Shown here: positions 44,208-51,519 of the stretch, one piece after another
How the letters are laid out: the number at the start of each line of letters is the position of its first letter
Numbering within the stretch: position 1 is the first letter of the stretch
NCBI GenBank assembly: GCA_949298505.1
Contig: CASFWW010000014.1
Span: 49,633 to 113,632, forward strand
DNA length: 64,000 bases
Source of the DNA: Ornithoclostridium sp949298505
Lineage (GTDB): Bacteria > Bacillota > Clostridia > Christensenellales > UBA3700
Reading direction: 5' to 3'
Notes under the pieces: model-generated
Seen by the model: the letters and a program-made list of their open reading frames with translations, nothing else
Databases searched by the model: none
Told to the model about the DNA's origin: nothing
Program-made: the position numbers and the translations under genes

Positions 44208-44938
44208 CAGTTGAGATTTTTCCTCTTTTCTCTTACTTCGTTCATCTTGCCGCAGCTCATCTTGCCTTCGGAACAAGGTCCGTTGACGCATGAAGGTCCC
44301 GACCCCGCGAACAGCGTGGGCGCGACTTTGGTGACGAGCGCGAGCATCTGCCAGGCGACGTCGCGGATCTCCCACTGCGCCCTGTTGCAGCACCTGAGCT
44401 CAAAGAAGTGCATCAGTTCTCTCGCGTTCATGGTGACGACCATCTTGGTCTCTGCGGCATTGGGAAGCACAAAACGTGCGTCCTCGTTAGACTTTTCGCA
44501 GTCGCCGCCGAGCGTTTGCTGCCATTCGTCGTACCAGCCCTTGATGACGTCCATCTGCGCTTTGAATTTGTTTACGTATTCTTCGCCCAGCGCTTCTATG
44601 CTTTCCGGGATCACGTAATTGAACGCTCCCTTCTTGTTTGCGGCGACGTACCTCTGCGATTTCACGCTGAAGCTTGCGATGCGGTGCCGCGTTATCTGCG
44701 CGAGCAGACTTCTGGAAACGCCCTCTATTCCGAACGTAAAGGACGCGTGTTCTATCGGAGACAGATGTCCCATTGAGACAAGTCTCGCAATGAATTTTGA
44801 AACGTCCTTTTCTTCAACGCCCTCCTTCAGGTCCATAATGTCCGCGTCGCTGTAACAAAGTTTAGCCGCGAGCGCAACGACCTGTTCGGGATTGGGGGTG
44901 TGATTTAAAAGTACTACTTTGGGTTTGACCTGTGGCAT
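44207..44938 (-). CDS. thyX: FAD-dependent thymidylate synthase
   Basis: 243 residues. Makes dTMP from dUMP with reduced FAD. The signature R-H-R-I-A-S-F-S is near 83-90 (family RHR-x7-S), followed by K-S-Q-R-Y-V. The Cys-rich C-terminus (S-C-V-N-G-P-C, S-C-G-K) is unusual but seen in clostridial ThyX. Start at 44938 follows GAGAGGAA. Confidence 0.95.
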   Translation of the reverse strand: MPQVKPKVVLLNHTPNPEQVVALAAKLCYSDADIMDLKEGVEEKDVSKFIARLVSMGHLSPIEHASFTFGIEGVSRSLLAQITRHRIASFSVKSQRYVAANKKGAFNYVIPESIEALGEEYVNKFKAQMDVIKGWYDEWQQTLGGDCEKSNEDARFVLPNAAETKMVVTMNARELMHFFELRCCNRAQWEIRDVAWQMLALVTKVAPTLFAGSGPSCVNGPCSEGKMSCGKMNEVREKRKNLN

Positions 44939-44975
44939 TGTTGTTTCCTCTCTTTCCGCCGAACGGCGCAAAGTA

Positions 44976-45410
44976 TCATTCGTTTTCTCCGGGCGCTTTT
45001 TCAGCCGCCTTGGTAAGCTCTCTGAGCCTTTCTCTCTGACCCGTAACGTACAGATAACCGATCAGGGCTTCGTAACCCGTCGCCTTTCTGTAATCGTACG
45101 AAGTCGCGTTTTTTGCGATATTGTTGGTGTGACTGTTTCTCGCGCGTCTGAACACTCCTTCTTCCTCTGGAGTCAGAAGCGCCGATATCCTGTCTGCCGC
45201 AAGCGCCTGGGAATGAGCCTTCACTTCCTGCGAGACGGCTTTATGGAGCGCTCCCGCTTTACAGTCCGATCCCAGCGCGGTGCGTGTGCGGACGTACAGC
45301 ATCTGTACGCTGTCCCCTATATAGGCAAGCACGAGAGGATTCATCTCCCGCGCCTGTTTTTCGGTCACCGTTACGCCTGCGAAAGGCAGACAATCCGCTC
45401 CGTTATTCAT
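44976..45410 (-). CDS. mrnC: Mini-ribonuclease III
   Basis: 144 residues. RNase III catalytic fold without dsRNA-binding domain; matures 23S rRNA. Seen: L-A-Y-I-G-D-S-V near 28-35 and R-A-R-N-S-H near 88, A-T-G-Y-E-A-L-I-G-Y-L-Y near 110. Overlaps the aldolase gene upstream by 8 bp; no good ribosome site, so likely coupled to it. Confidence 0.92.
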   Translation of the reverse strand: MNNGADCLPFAGVTVTEKQAREMNPLVLAYIGDSVQMLYVRTRTALGSDCKAGALHKAVSQEVKAHSQALAADRISALLTPEEEGVFRRARNSHTNNIAKNATSYDYRKATGYEALIGYLYVTGQRERLRELTKAAEKAPGENE

Positions 45411-46056
45411 GCTTGCTGATGAAGTAATCGAACAGCAGTTCGTCGCTGTATTCGAGCTGTCCCGTGATCTTGAGCGTGCACTGTTTGATGTATTCTCTGC
45501 AGCTCATCTCCATCACGCGGATTATCTCGAACGCCTCGTCCATATCTCTGCCGGCGCAGAACACGCCGTGATTTGCCATAAAGCATGCGTTCCTGCCCTT
45601 CATCGCGGCGACAGTGCCCTCTTTGAGTTTTTTCGTTCCGGGCAAGCCGTAAGCGCCCACTCTTGCGGGACCGCCGACAAGTCTTTTCATTTCGTCGCTC
45701 ATCACGGGCAGCTCTATGCGCGCCGAAGCCAGCACGGAGCACCATACCGGATGAGAGTGTATCGTTGCGTTGATCTCAGGTCTGTCGGACATGATCGCCG
45801 CATGGATCTTTCTTTCGCTGGTAGGCTTTTTGCCGTCGCTCCAGACGGAGGGGTCGCTGATCTGCACTACGGGCATGTCTTCAGGCTGAAGCGCAATGTA
45901 ATCGAGACCCGTCGGAGTGACGAGCATATGATCCTCGTCCAGTCTCACCGCGGTGTTGCCCCATGTGCCCTGCACGAGATTTTCCTTGAGCAGATTGACG
46001 CCGCTCTCTTTGATAACTTTGCGCAGTCTGAGTTCTTCTTCCTTGGTCCAAGCCAT
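45403..46056 (-). CDS. Class II aldolase (fuculose-phosphate aldolase / AraD family)
   Basis: 217 residues. Zinc ligands are present: H-S-H-P near 98-101 and A-N-H-G near 161-164; the catalytic-type Glu is in T-S-E-R-K near 79-82. The family cleaves L-fuculose-1-phosphate or epimerises ribulose-5-phosphate. Beside an FGGY kinase and upstream of a fucosidase, fuculose-phosphate aldolase is the best guess. Confidence 0.85.
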   Translation of the reverse strand: MAWTKEEELRLRKVIKESGVNLLKENLVQGTWGNTAVRLDEDHMLVTPTGLDYIALQPEDMPVVQISDPSVWSDGKKPTSERKIHAAIMSDRPEINATIHSHPVWCSVLASARIELPVMSDEMKRLVGGPARVGAYGLPGTKKLKEGTVAAMKGRNACFMANHGVFCAGRDMDEAFEIIRVMEMSCREYIKQCTLKITGQLEYSDELLFDYFISKHE

Positions 46057-46057
46057 C

Positions 46058-46687
46058 TTATTCGCCCTCCCTTTTTGAAATGTTTTCCTGGTTCACCTTG
46101 CTGTACTTCTTCTGATAGACGATGTTCATCAGCTTGGCTTCAATGCAGTTGATGATCTTGTTTCCGCCGAGAACGCTTCCGCAGACGTATGCGTGGCTCG
46201 CCTTGTCAAGCACGAGCGCACAGGTATACGCTTCATCCATCGTTCTGCCCACCGTAAGCGCGCCGCCGGAAGGTACAAGTACGGAGTTTCTCTTTTTCAG
46301 TCCGTTTACAAGATCGTCTGTCATCGCGCTCTTGCAGGTCTTGCAGTTCAGCCCGACGATCTGGGTCATGTCGTCCAGCACGGCGGGTATCGTCGCTTTC
46401 GCTTTCGCTACCGCGCATACAAACGGCGCGTGCGTATAAAGCACGGCGTGTATCTCGGGACGCTTAGCGAAAAGTCTCGCTATCACGACGTAATCCTTTT
46501 CTTCTGTCGTAAGCGGAAACTCGATCAGATTCTCCGCTTTGAGCGCGTCCAGCGGAACGCAAGCGTCGTTGACGCAAAAACCGTCCCTGGTGCGCATGGC
46601 AATGCGGTCTCCCTTGCCGTTCATGCCTTCTGCGACGACTTTTGCCGCATAGCTCAATACGGTCTCCTTTATTTTCTCGTCAATCAT
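46058..46687 (-). CDS. Class II aldolase-family paralogue lacking zinc ligands
   Basis: 209 residues of the same family as the next gene downstream, one base apart. Two of the three zinc His are missing: the H-S-H-P site reads Y-T-H-A and the A-N-H-G site reads S-G-G-A. It therefore probably cannot do zinc aldolase chemistry and may be a regulatory or structural partner of the active paralogue. Starts inside the kinase end, after GGAGGG. Confidence 0.8.
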   Translation of the reverse strand: MIDEKIKETVLSYAAKVVAEGMNGKGDRIAMRTRDGFCVNDACVPLDALKAENLIEFPLTTEEKDYVVIARLFAKRPEIHAVLYTHAPFVCAVAKAKATIPAVLDDMTQIVGLNCKTCKSAMTDDLVNGLKKRNSVLVPSGGALTVGRTMDEAYTCALVLDKASHAYVCGSVLGGNKIINCIEAKLMNIVYQKKYSKVNQENISKREGE

Positions 46688-48221
46688 TGTCTTGCCCTCC
46701 GAATCTCAATGCGTTAGCCTTGTAATAGGTCTTTTTAAGGCTCTTGTACAGCCTCTTGTATGTAGCGAACATCTCATCGTAAATGTGCGCGTTCACGGGA
46801 TTGGGGCGGTAAGTCTTGCTTTCTTTAACAAACTGTTTCGCCGCCTCGAAGCTTTCGAGTTCCCCAAGGCCGATCAGCGCAATTATCGCCGCGCCGAGCG
46901 CTCCGGCGTTTCTCGGATTGTCCACGATCGCAAATTCCGCGCCCGTGATATCCGCAATGATCTGCATCCATGCGTTGTCCAGCGCGCCGCCGCCGATTAT
47001 GCGGAACTGCCTGCAATGGAAACCGTAATCCTTCTCAAAATTCTCGAGTATCCATCTGAGGTTGTATCCTATGCCCTCGTATACCGCCCTCATCAGATGC
47101 TCTCTGGTATGTTCGGGACCGATATTGAAAAGGGTTGCGCGCGTCGTCGTAGTACTGACGGGGCATCTCTCTCCGAGCATCCACGGCGTGCAGATCAGGT
47201 GATTGCTGCCGGGCGGGATGCTTTCAATGACTTTGTCCATATAAGCGTATATGCCCTCTCCCAGTTCTTTCTGCTCGGTGCGGAAGAACTGGTCGATCAG
47301 CCACTGGATATTGCTGCCGGCGGCTTCTGTGATGCCGACGACAAGATTCATATTGACGTCCGCGCTCTGGATCGTCGCGGCGCCGTGCTTGAACGCCGTC
47401 TGCGACTTGCTCGCCGCTCCGACCCACGCCGACGTGCCGAGATATATATGGATGTCTCCGTCGCCGTTCATGCCGCTGCCTACGCACGCGCTCTGCGTGT
47501 CGTCGCAACCGCCGAACACTGCGGTGCCTTCTTCAAGTCCCATCCTCTCAGCCGCTTCTTTAGTCAGACCCGCGCCTATTTTATCCGTGCTCTTCACGAG
47601 CGGCGGAAGCTTGGACATATCAAGCCCGGTAAACGAAAGAATGGACAGCCACTGCTTCTTTTTGAGATCCAGACCGTAGCTGGACGCGCCGCTGTATTCT
47701 GCGACCATTTCGCCGGTACACTTGAACTTCAGGTATCCGTTGACGTCGAGGAAATATTTGGTGTTGTTGTAGACGTCCGGGCGTTCTTCTTTGAGCCATA
47801 TAAGCTTTGCAATGACGTCCTTGCCCATGATCGGAGTGCCGGCAAGAAGTTTGAAGATGCGCTTGCCTCCCACCTTGTTCATTATGCTCCTCGCCTGTTT
47901 TTCCGCTCTTCCGTCCACCCACGTAATGTTGTTGTGAAGCACGTTGCCCCACTGGTCGATCGGAATGATGCCCATAGCCTGTGTGGAAAAGACGATGCCT
48001 TTTACGTCCGCCGGATCGATCTTGTGTTCCTCGACCAGTTTTTTAGTCGCGATGCAGACTGCCTCCCAGTACTCTTCCGGGTTCTGCTCAACAAAGCCGG
48101 GGCTCGGATAATACGTGGGATACGGCTCCGTCTTGGTACCGATGATTTTGCCTTCGAAATCTACGAGCACCGCTTTATCGGAACTCGTACCCATGTCGTG
48201 CGCGATGATGTATCTGCCCAT
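46680..48221 (-). CDS. FGGY-family carbohydrate kinase
   Basis: 513 residues. N-terminal phosphate loop A-H-D-M-G-T-S-S-D-K near 7-16, catalytic Asp in G-G-C-D-D-T-Q-S-A near 238-246, and the C-terminal G-G-G-A-L-D-N-A-W-M-Q near 412-422. Closest in pattern to xylulokinase/fuculokinase types; the substrate is not decided by sequence. It overlaps the next gene by 8 bp. AGGAGAG before ATG. Confidence 0.9.
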   Translation of the reverse strand: MGRYIIAHDMGTSSDKAVLVDFEGKIIGTKTEPYPTYYPSPGFVEQNPEEYWEAVCIATKKLVEEHKIDPADVKGIVFSTQAMGIIPIDQWGNVLHNNITWVDGRAEKQARSIMNKVGGKRIFKLLAGTPIMGKDVIAKLIWLKEERPDVYNNTKYFLDVNGYLKFKCTGEMVAEYSGASSYGLDLKKKQWLSILSFTGLDMSKLPPLVKSTDKIGAGLTKEAAERMGLEEGTAVFGGCDDTQSACVGSGMNGDGDIHIYLGTSAWVGAASKSQTAFKHGAATIQSADVNMNLVVGITEAAGSNIQWLIDQFFRTEQKELGEGIYAYMDKVIESIPPGSNHLICTPWMLGERCPVSTTTTRATLFNIGPEHTREHLMRAVYEGIGYNLRWILENFEKDYGFHCRQFRIIGGGALDNAWMQIIADITGAEFAIVDNPRNAGALGAAIIALIGLGELESFEAAKQFVKESKTYRPNPVNAHIYDEMFATYKRLYKSLKKTYYKANALRFGGQDND

Positions 48222-48266
48222 TTTTCTCTCCTATTTTTCCGCCGGGGAACGGCGTATGTCTGTTTA

Positions 48267-48302
48267 TGAAAAAGGGTCGCGCACCTTATCGGTGTGCGAC
48301 CC
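48267..48302 (-). terminator. Terminator or attenuator between aminotransferase and kinase
   Basis: A 12-bp stem with one wobble pair (48274-48285/48291-48302) followed by five T on the minus strand, within the 112-bp gap. It may partly end transcription inside the operon. Confidence 0.7.
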
Positions 48303-48333
48303 GTCCTGACAGGATATTTTAATCCTTGCGGTA

Positions 48334-49917
48334 TTACTTCTTCGCAGCCGCTTTGGACGCTTCCTTCTTTGCGCGGTACTCCGCGACCTGCTGCTCCATC
48401 GGAACGGTGCGTTCTTTGACCAGCTTGAACACGTCTTCGAAACGGTTGAGAGCTTCGTCGATGATCTCGTCCGTGTCAGCCATAGAGGTGTAAAGACGGC
48501 TGCCTGCGAGAGTCACGATGCCGTGAGACATATAAGCCGCGCCCATATGCTCCATAGCTTCTTTTCTGACCATGATCATGTCCTTCTTCTTCAGGACCTT
48601 GAGCAGGTTGAGTATGTTCATTGACGAGAAGTCGTAGCTCATAGCGCCCGTGCACTCGAGGTGAACGATGGAGCCCTGGTTGTACGCGACGTAAGGAAGC
48701 TTATAAGCTTCGATAAGCCTGACGAGACCGTCTGTCAGTCTGTTGCCTGCAAGACCCGCTTTTACGCAAGCGTTGTTCTTCGCGATCTCCTTGATCGCAA
48801 CGTAACCTGCCATAGCGGACAGCGGGTTAGCCGCCAGCGTGCCGCCGACGTACGCTTTCTTAGCGCCGCCCGCAACGCCTGCCGCCATGAGGTTGACAAG
48901 CTCTCTCTTGCCGCCGACGCCGCCTGCCGCAGGATAGCCGCCCGCAACGATCTTGCCGAACACGGTGAGGTCAGGCTTGACGTTGAACAGACCCTGCGCG
49001 CCGCCGAGACCCACTCTGAAGCCGGTGACGACTTCGTCGAAAATAAACAGACAGCCGTATTTGTCGCAAAGCGCTCTGACCTTTGCGTTGTAATCCCAGT
49101 CAACGGGTCTGGTGCCGGATTCGGGACCGACAGGCTCGACGATGACCGCAGCTGTGCCTCCTCTCATCTTGTTGAGTTTGAGGTAGGTTTCAAGCATCTC
49201 GCAATCGTTGGGTCTTACTTCGTCGACGACGGAGAAGATATTGTTGGGGATGCCGTGAGATTCAAGGAACTGTCTGGTGCCCGGAACTTTAAGTCCGTAG
49301 ACCATCTGGTCGGACCAGCCGTGGTAAGCGCCGCCTACCTTGATGATTCTCTTCTTCTTGGTCGCGCATCTTGCGATACGGATCGCCGCCATGACGGATT
49401 CTGTACCGCTGCCCAGCATACGGAATTTCTCGACGTTGGGCATATGCTTGTTGATCTCTTTTGCGATCAGGAGCTCCGCTTCGTGGAAAAGACCGGTCAC
49501 GGGGCCGCATTCGTTGATTAGTTTTATAGCTTCTTCTCTGACTGCGGGGAAGTTGCTGCCCAGTATCGTGGGACCGCCCGCCTGAAGGAAGTCAATATAC
49601 TCATTTCCGTCAATGTCGGTGAGATAAGCGCCTTCCGCTTTCACCATGCACATCGGGAACGGCTTGTTGAACGCCAGGTTGTGCTGAACGCCGCCGGGAA
49701 TGTACTCTTTCGCTTCCGCCGTGATCGCCTTGGACTTGGAACATTTTTTGTCGTAGTACTCAGAAACTATCTTGTCGTACTCATCCTTGGGAACGCTGTA
49801 AATGTTTGCATCCGTAAGTTGTTTAAGGCTGGCGTTGATCTCCTTCGCGTTAGCCCATCTGGTGACGCCGTAACCGGCTTCCTGTTTGCCTTTGAGCTCG
49901 GTATATGTAACCTTCAT
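48334..49917 (-). CDS. Class III aminotransferase (glutamate-1-semialdehyde aminomutase-like)
   Basis: 527 residues, about 100 longer than HemL, with an N-terminal extension (about 1-65) and an Ala/Lys-rich C-terminal tail. Seen: G-S-G-T-E-S-V-M-A-A near 166, F-D-E-V-V-T-G-F-R near 293, PLP-binding Lys in F-G-K-I-V-A-G-G-Y-P near 321. No other heme genes are near; the operon context (kinase, aldolases) suggests an amino-sugar or amino-polyol substrate, which is inference. AGGAGG before ATG. Confidence 0.88.
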   Translation of the reverse strand: MKVTYTELKGKQEAGYGVTRWANAKEINASLKQLTDANIYSVPKDEYDKIVSEYYDKKCSKSKAITAEAKEYIPGGVQHNLAFNKPFPMCMVKAEGAYLTDIDGNEYIDFLQAGGPTILGSNFPAVREEAIKLINECGPVTGLFHEAELLIAKEINKHMPNVEKFRMLGSGTESVMAAIRIARCATKKKRIIKVGGAYHGWSDQMVYGLKVPGTRQFLESHGIPNNIFSVVDEVRPNDCEMLETYLKLNKMRGGTAAVIVEPVGPESGTRPVDWDYNAKVRALCDKYGCLFIFDEVVTGFRVGLGGAQGLFNVKPDLTVFGKIVAGGYPAAGGVGGKRELVNLMAAGVAGGAKKAYVGGTLAANPLSAMAGYVAIKEIAKNNACVKAGLAGNRLTDGLVRLIEAYKLPYVAYNQGSIVHLECTGAMSYDFSSMNILNLLKVLKKKDMIMVRKEAMEHMGAAYMSHGIVTLAGSRLYTSMADTDEIIDEALNRFEDVFKLVKERTVPMEQQVAEYRAKKEASKAAAKK

Positions 49918-49952
49918 TGTATGACCTCCTGTTTATTACAAAATCATTATAT

Positions 49953-49985
49953 ATAGTTTAACACTATTTACGCGCGTAGTCAATC
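49953..49985 (-). promoter_or_regulatory. Promoter of the long sugar/sigH operon
   Basis: Minus strand TTGACT, 17 bp, TAAACT; a palindromic ACGCGCGT lies in the spacer and could bind a regulator. Confidence 0.55.
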
Positions 49986-50119
49986 GTTAATTTTCGCGAC
50001 AGCTCACCATTTTTGCATTGTCTGTCTCATATTTGTTCATTGTCGCCGCCGATGAGCGTTACGCCTCTGAAAACCGGATTTTGTCCATTATTTTTTCTGA
50101 TTATTACAGCTTATTTTTA

Positions 50120-50148
50120 TTGTTTTGACACCCGCATCATGCTATAAT
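50120..50148 (+). promoter_or_regulatory. Promoter of the M28 peptidase gene
   Basis: TTGTTT (50120-50125), 17 bp, TATAAT (50143-50148). A TTGACA is also present but only 12 bp from the -10 box. Confidence 0.7.
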
Positions 50149-50176
50149 GAATATATCAAATCCAAGGGGAACAAAT

Positions 50177-51454
50177 ATGGAAAAAATCAAGCGCGAAAAC
50201 GCGAAATACGTAATCGATTTTGCAAAAGACATCATTGATCGCACCGGTCCGCGTCTGCCCACTTCGCCTGAAGAAAAAATCGGCGCCGAAATGATCGCGG
50301 AAAAAATGGAACAAGCCACCGGGAACCCGTCCGTGACGGAAACTTTCGTCTGCGCGCCACGCGCTTCCATAGCCGCCATTCCGATACTCGGTCTGATAGG
50401 GATCATAAGCTTCGGTCTGTACTACATCTCGCCGATAGCAAGTCTTGTCGCTACGGTATTCGATTTCATACTCGCCGCGGTACAGGTCTTTACATATTCG
50501 GGAAAAATGGACTTCCTTTTCAAAAAAGGAGAATCCAGAAACGTATATAACAGCGTTGAATCGGCAAGCGGAAACACGAAACGTACCGTTGTCCTCGCAG
50601 GACATATGGACAGTAGCTGGAACTGGAACCTGTCTCTGACCAATCCCAAGACCGCGATACCCAAGACGGTCATAGGCGTAGTCAGTATACTCGCTCTTCT
50701 CGTCATGTCCGTCGTATCCGTCGCAGTCGGAAACCTCAGCTTCATGTCGATCAAGGATCTTGCAATCGCGGAAAATTACGGCGGGCTTGAGATTTTCAGA
50801 ATAATCCTTTATTTCCTGCCTCTGCTCTGCCTGCCCGGTTGCTACTGGCTGAGCATATATCTGTCGTGGGACAAGAACAAAGCGGCGCCCGGTGCAATGG
50901 ACAACCTGACCGGTTGCGGGCTTGCCGTTGCGATCGCCAGATACTACAAGGAAAATCCCGACAAGGCTCCTAAAGACTGCCGCATCGTATGCATGGGCTT
51001 CGGCAGTGAAGAAGCGGGGCTCAAAGGCGCGTCCGCTTTCTGCGAAAAGCACAAGGACGACGGCTTCTTCGACGACCGCACTTATGTCCTCAACCTCGAC
51101 TCCTTCAGAGACGCAGACTATTACAACGTCGTGAACGGCGACGTATGGCTGCGCACGACGTTCGACAAAGATCTGACCGACGTCTGCTTCAAGGTTATGG
51201 AGGACATGGGTCTGAACCCGAAAGTCATCAAGAACCCGGCAGGCGGCTGCGACTCCACTCCGGTGATGAGAATGGGCGTCAAAACCGTCACTCTCAACGC
51301 TCAGAATCCCACGACCACGGATTACTACCACACGATGAAAGACACCGTGGAAAATCTTGACGAAGATGTTCTCGCAACATCGTTCGAACTGCTTGTGAAA
51401 ACGGTCGACGCCGTAGCGGAATACGACGAAAAACGCAATGGCAACGAGAAATAA
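50177..51454 (+). CDS. Membrane M28-family metallopeptidase
   Basis: 425 residues. Metal ligands in M28 order: G-H-M-D near 143, G-A-M-D-N near 247, S-E-E-A-G near 281, N-L-D-S near 310 and Y-Y-H-T near 395. Four hydrophobic helices interrupt the fold (about 64-85, 90-110, 168-190, 207-232), so the active site sits at the membrane. Such inserts are known in clostridial M28 proteins. Start at 50177 follows AAGGGG. Single gene. Confidence 0.9.
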   Translation: MEKIKRENAKYVIDFAKDIIDRTGPRLPTSPEEKIGAEMIAEKMEQATGNPSVTETFVCAPRASIAAIPILGLIGIISFGLYYISPIASLVATVFDFILAAVQVFTYSGKMDFLFKKGESRNVYNSVESASGNTKRTVVLAGHMDSSWNWNLSLTNPKTAIPKTVIGVVSILALLVMSVVSVAVGNLSFMSIKDLAIAENYGGLEIFRIILYFLPLLCLPGCYWLSIYLSWDKNKAAPGAMDNLTGCGLAVAIARYYKENPDKAPKDCRIVCMGFGSEEAGLKGASAFCEKHKDDGFFDDRTYVLNLDSFRDADYYNVVNGDVWLRTTFDKDLTDVCFKVMEDMGLNPKVIKNPAGGCDSTPVMRMGVKTVTLNAQNPTTTDYYHTMKDTVENLDEDVLATSFELLVKTVDAVAEYDEKRNGNEK

Positions 51455-51471
51455 TATCCGATAAAATATGA

Positions 51472-51501
51472 ACAAAAAGACGGGGCGAACCCCGTCTTTT
51501 T
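51472..51501 (+). terminator. Terminator after the M28 gene
   Basis: Stem AAAAAGACGGGG/CCCCGTCTTTTT with loop CGAA. It also lies 20 bp from the opposing lipoprotein stop and can work in both directions. Confidence 0.92.
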
Positions 51502-51519
51502 TTGTTGCTTTTTCTTACT

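Noticed and set aside
46692..48269. A 525-residue plus-strand frame
   Set aside because: It is antisense to the FGGY kinase and shows no family pattern; long antisense frames are common at this base composition.
50125..50148. TTGACA as -35 box of the M28 gene
   Set aside because: It is only 12 bp from the -10 box; TTGTTT five bases earlier gives the proper 17 bp.
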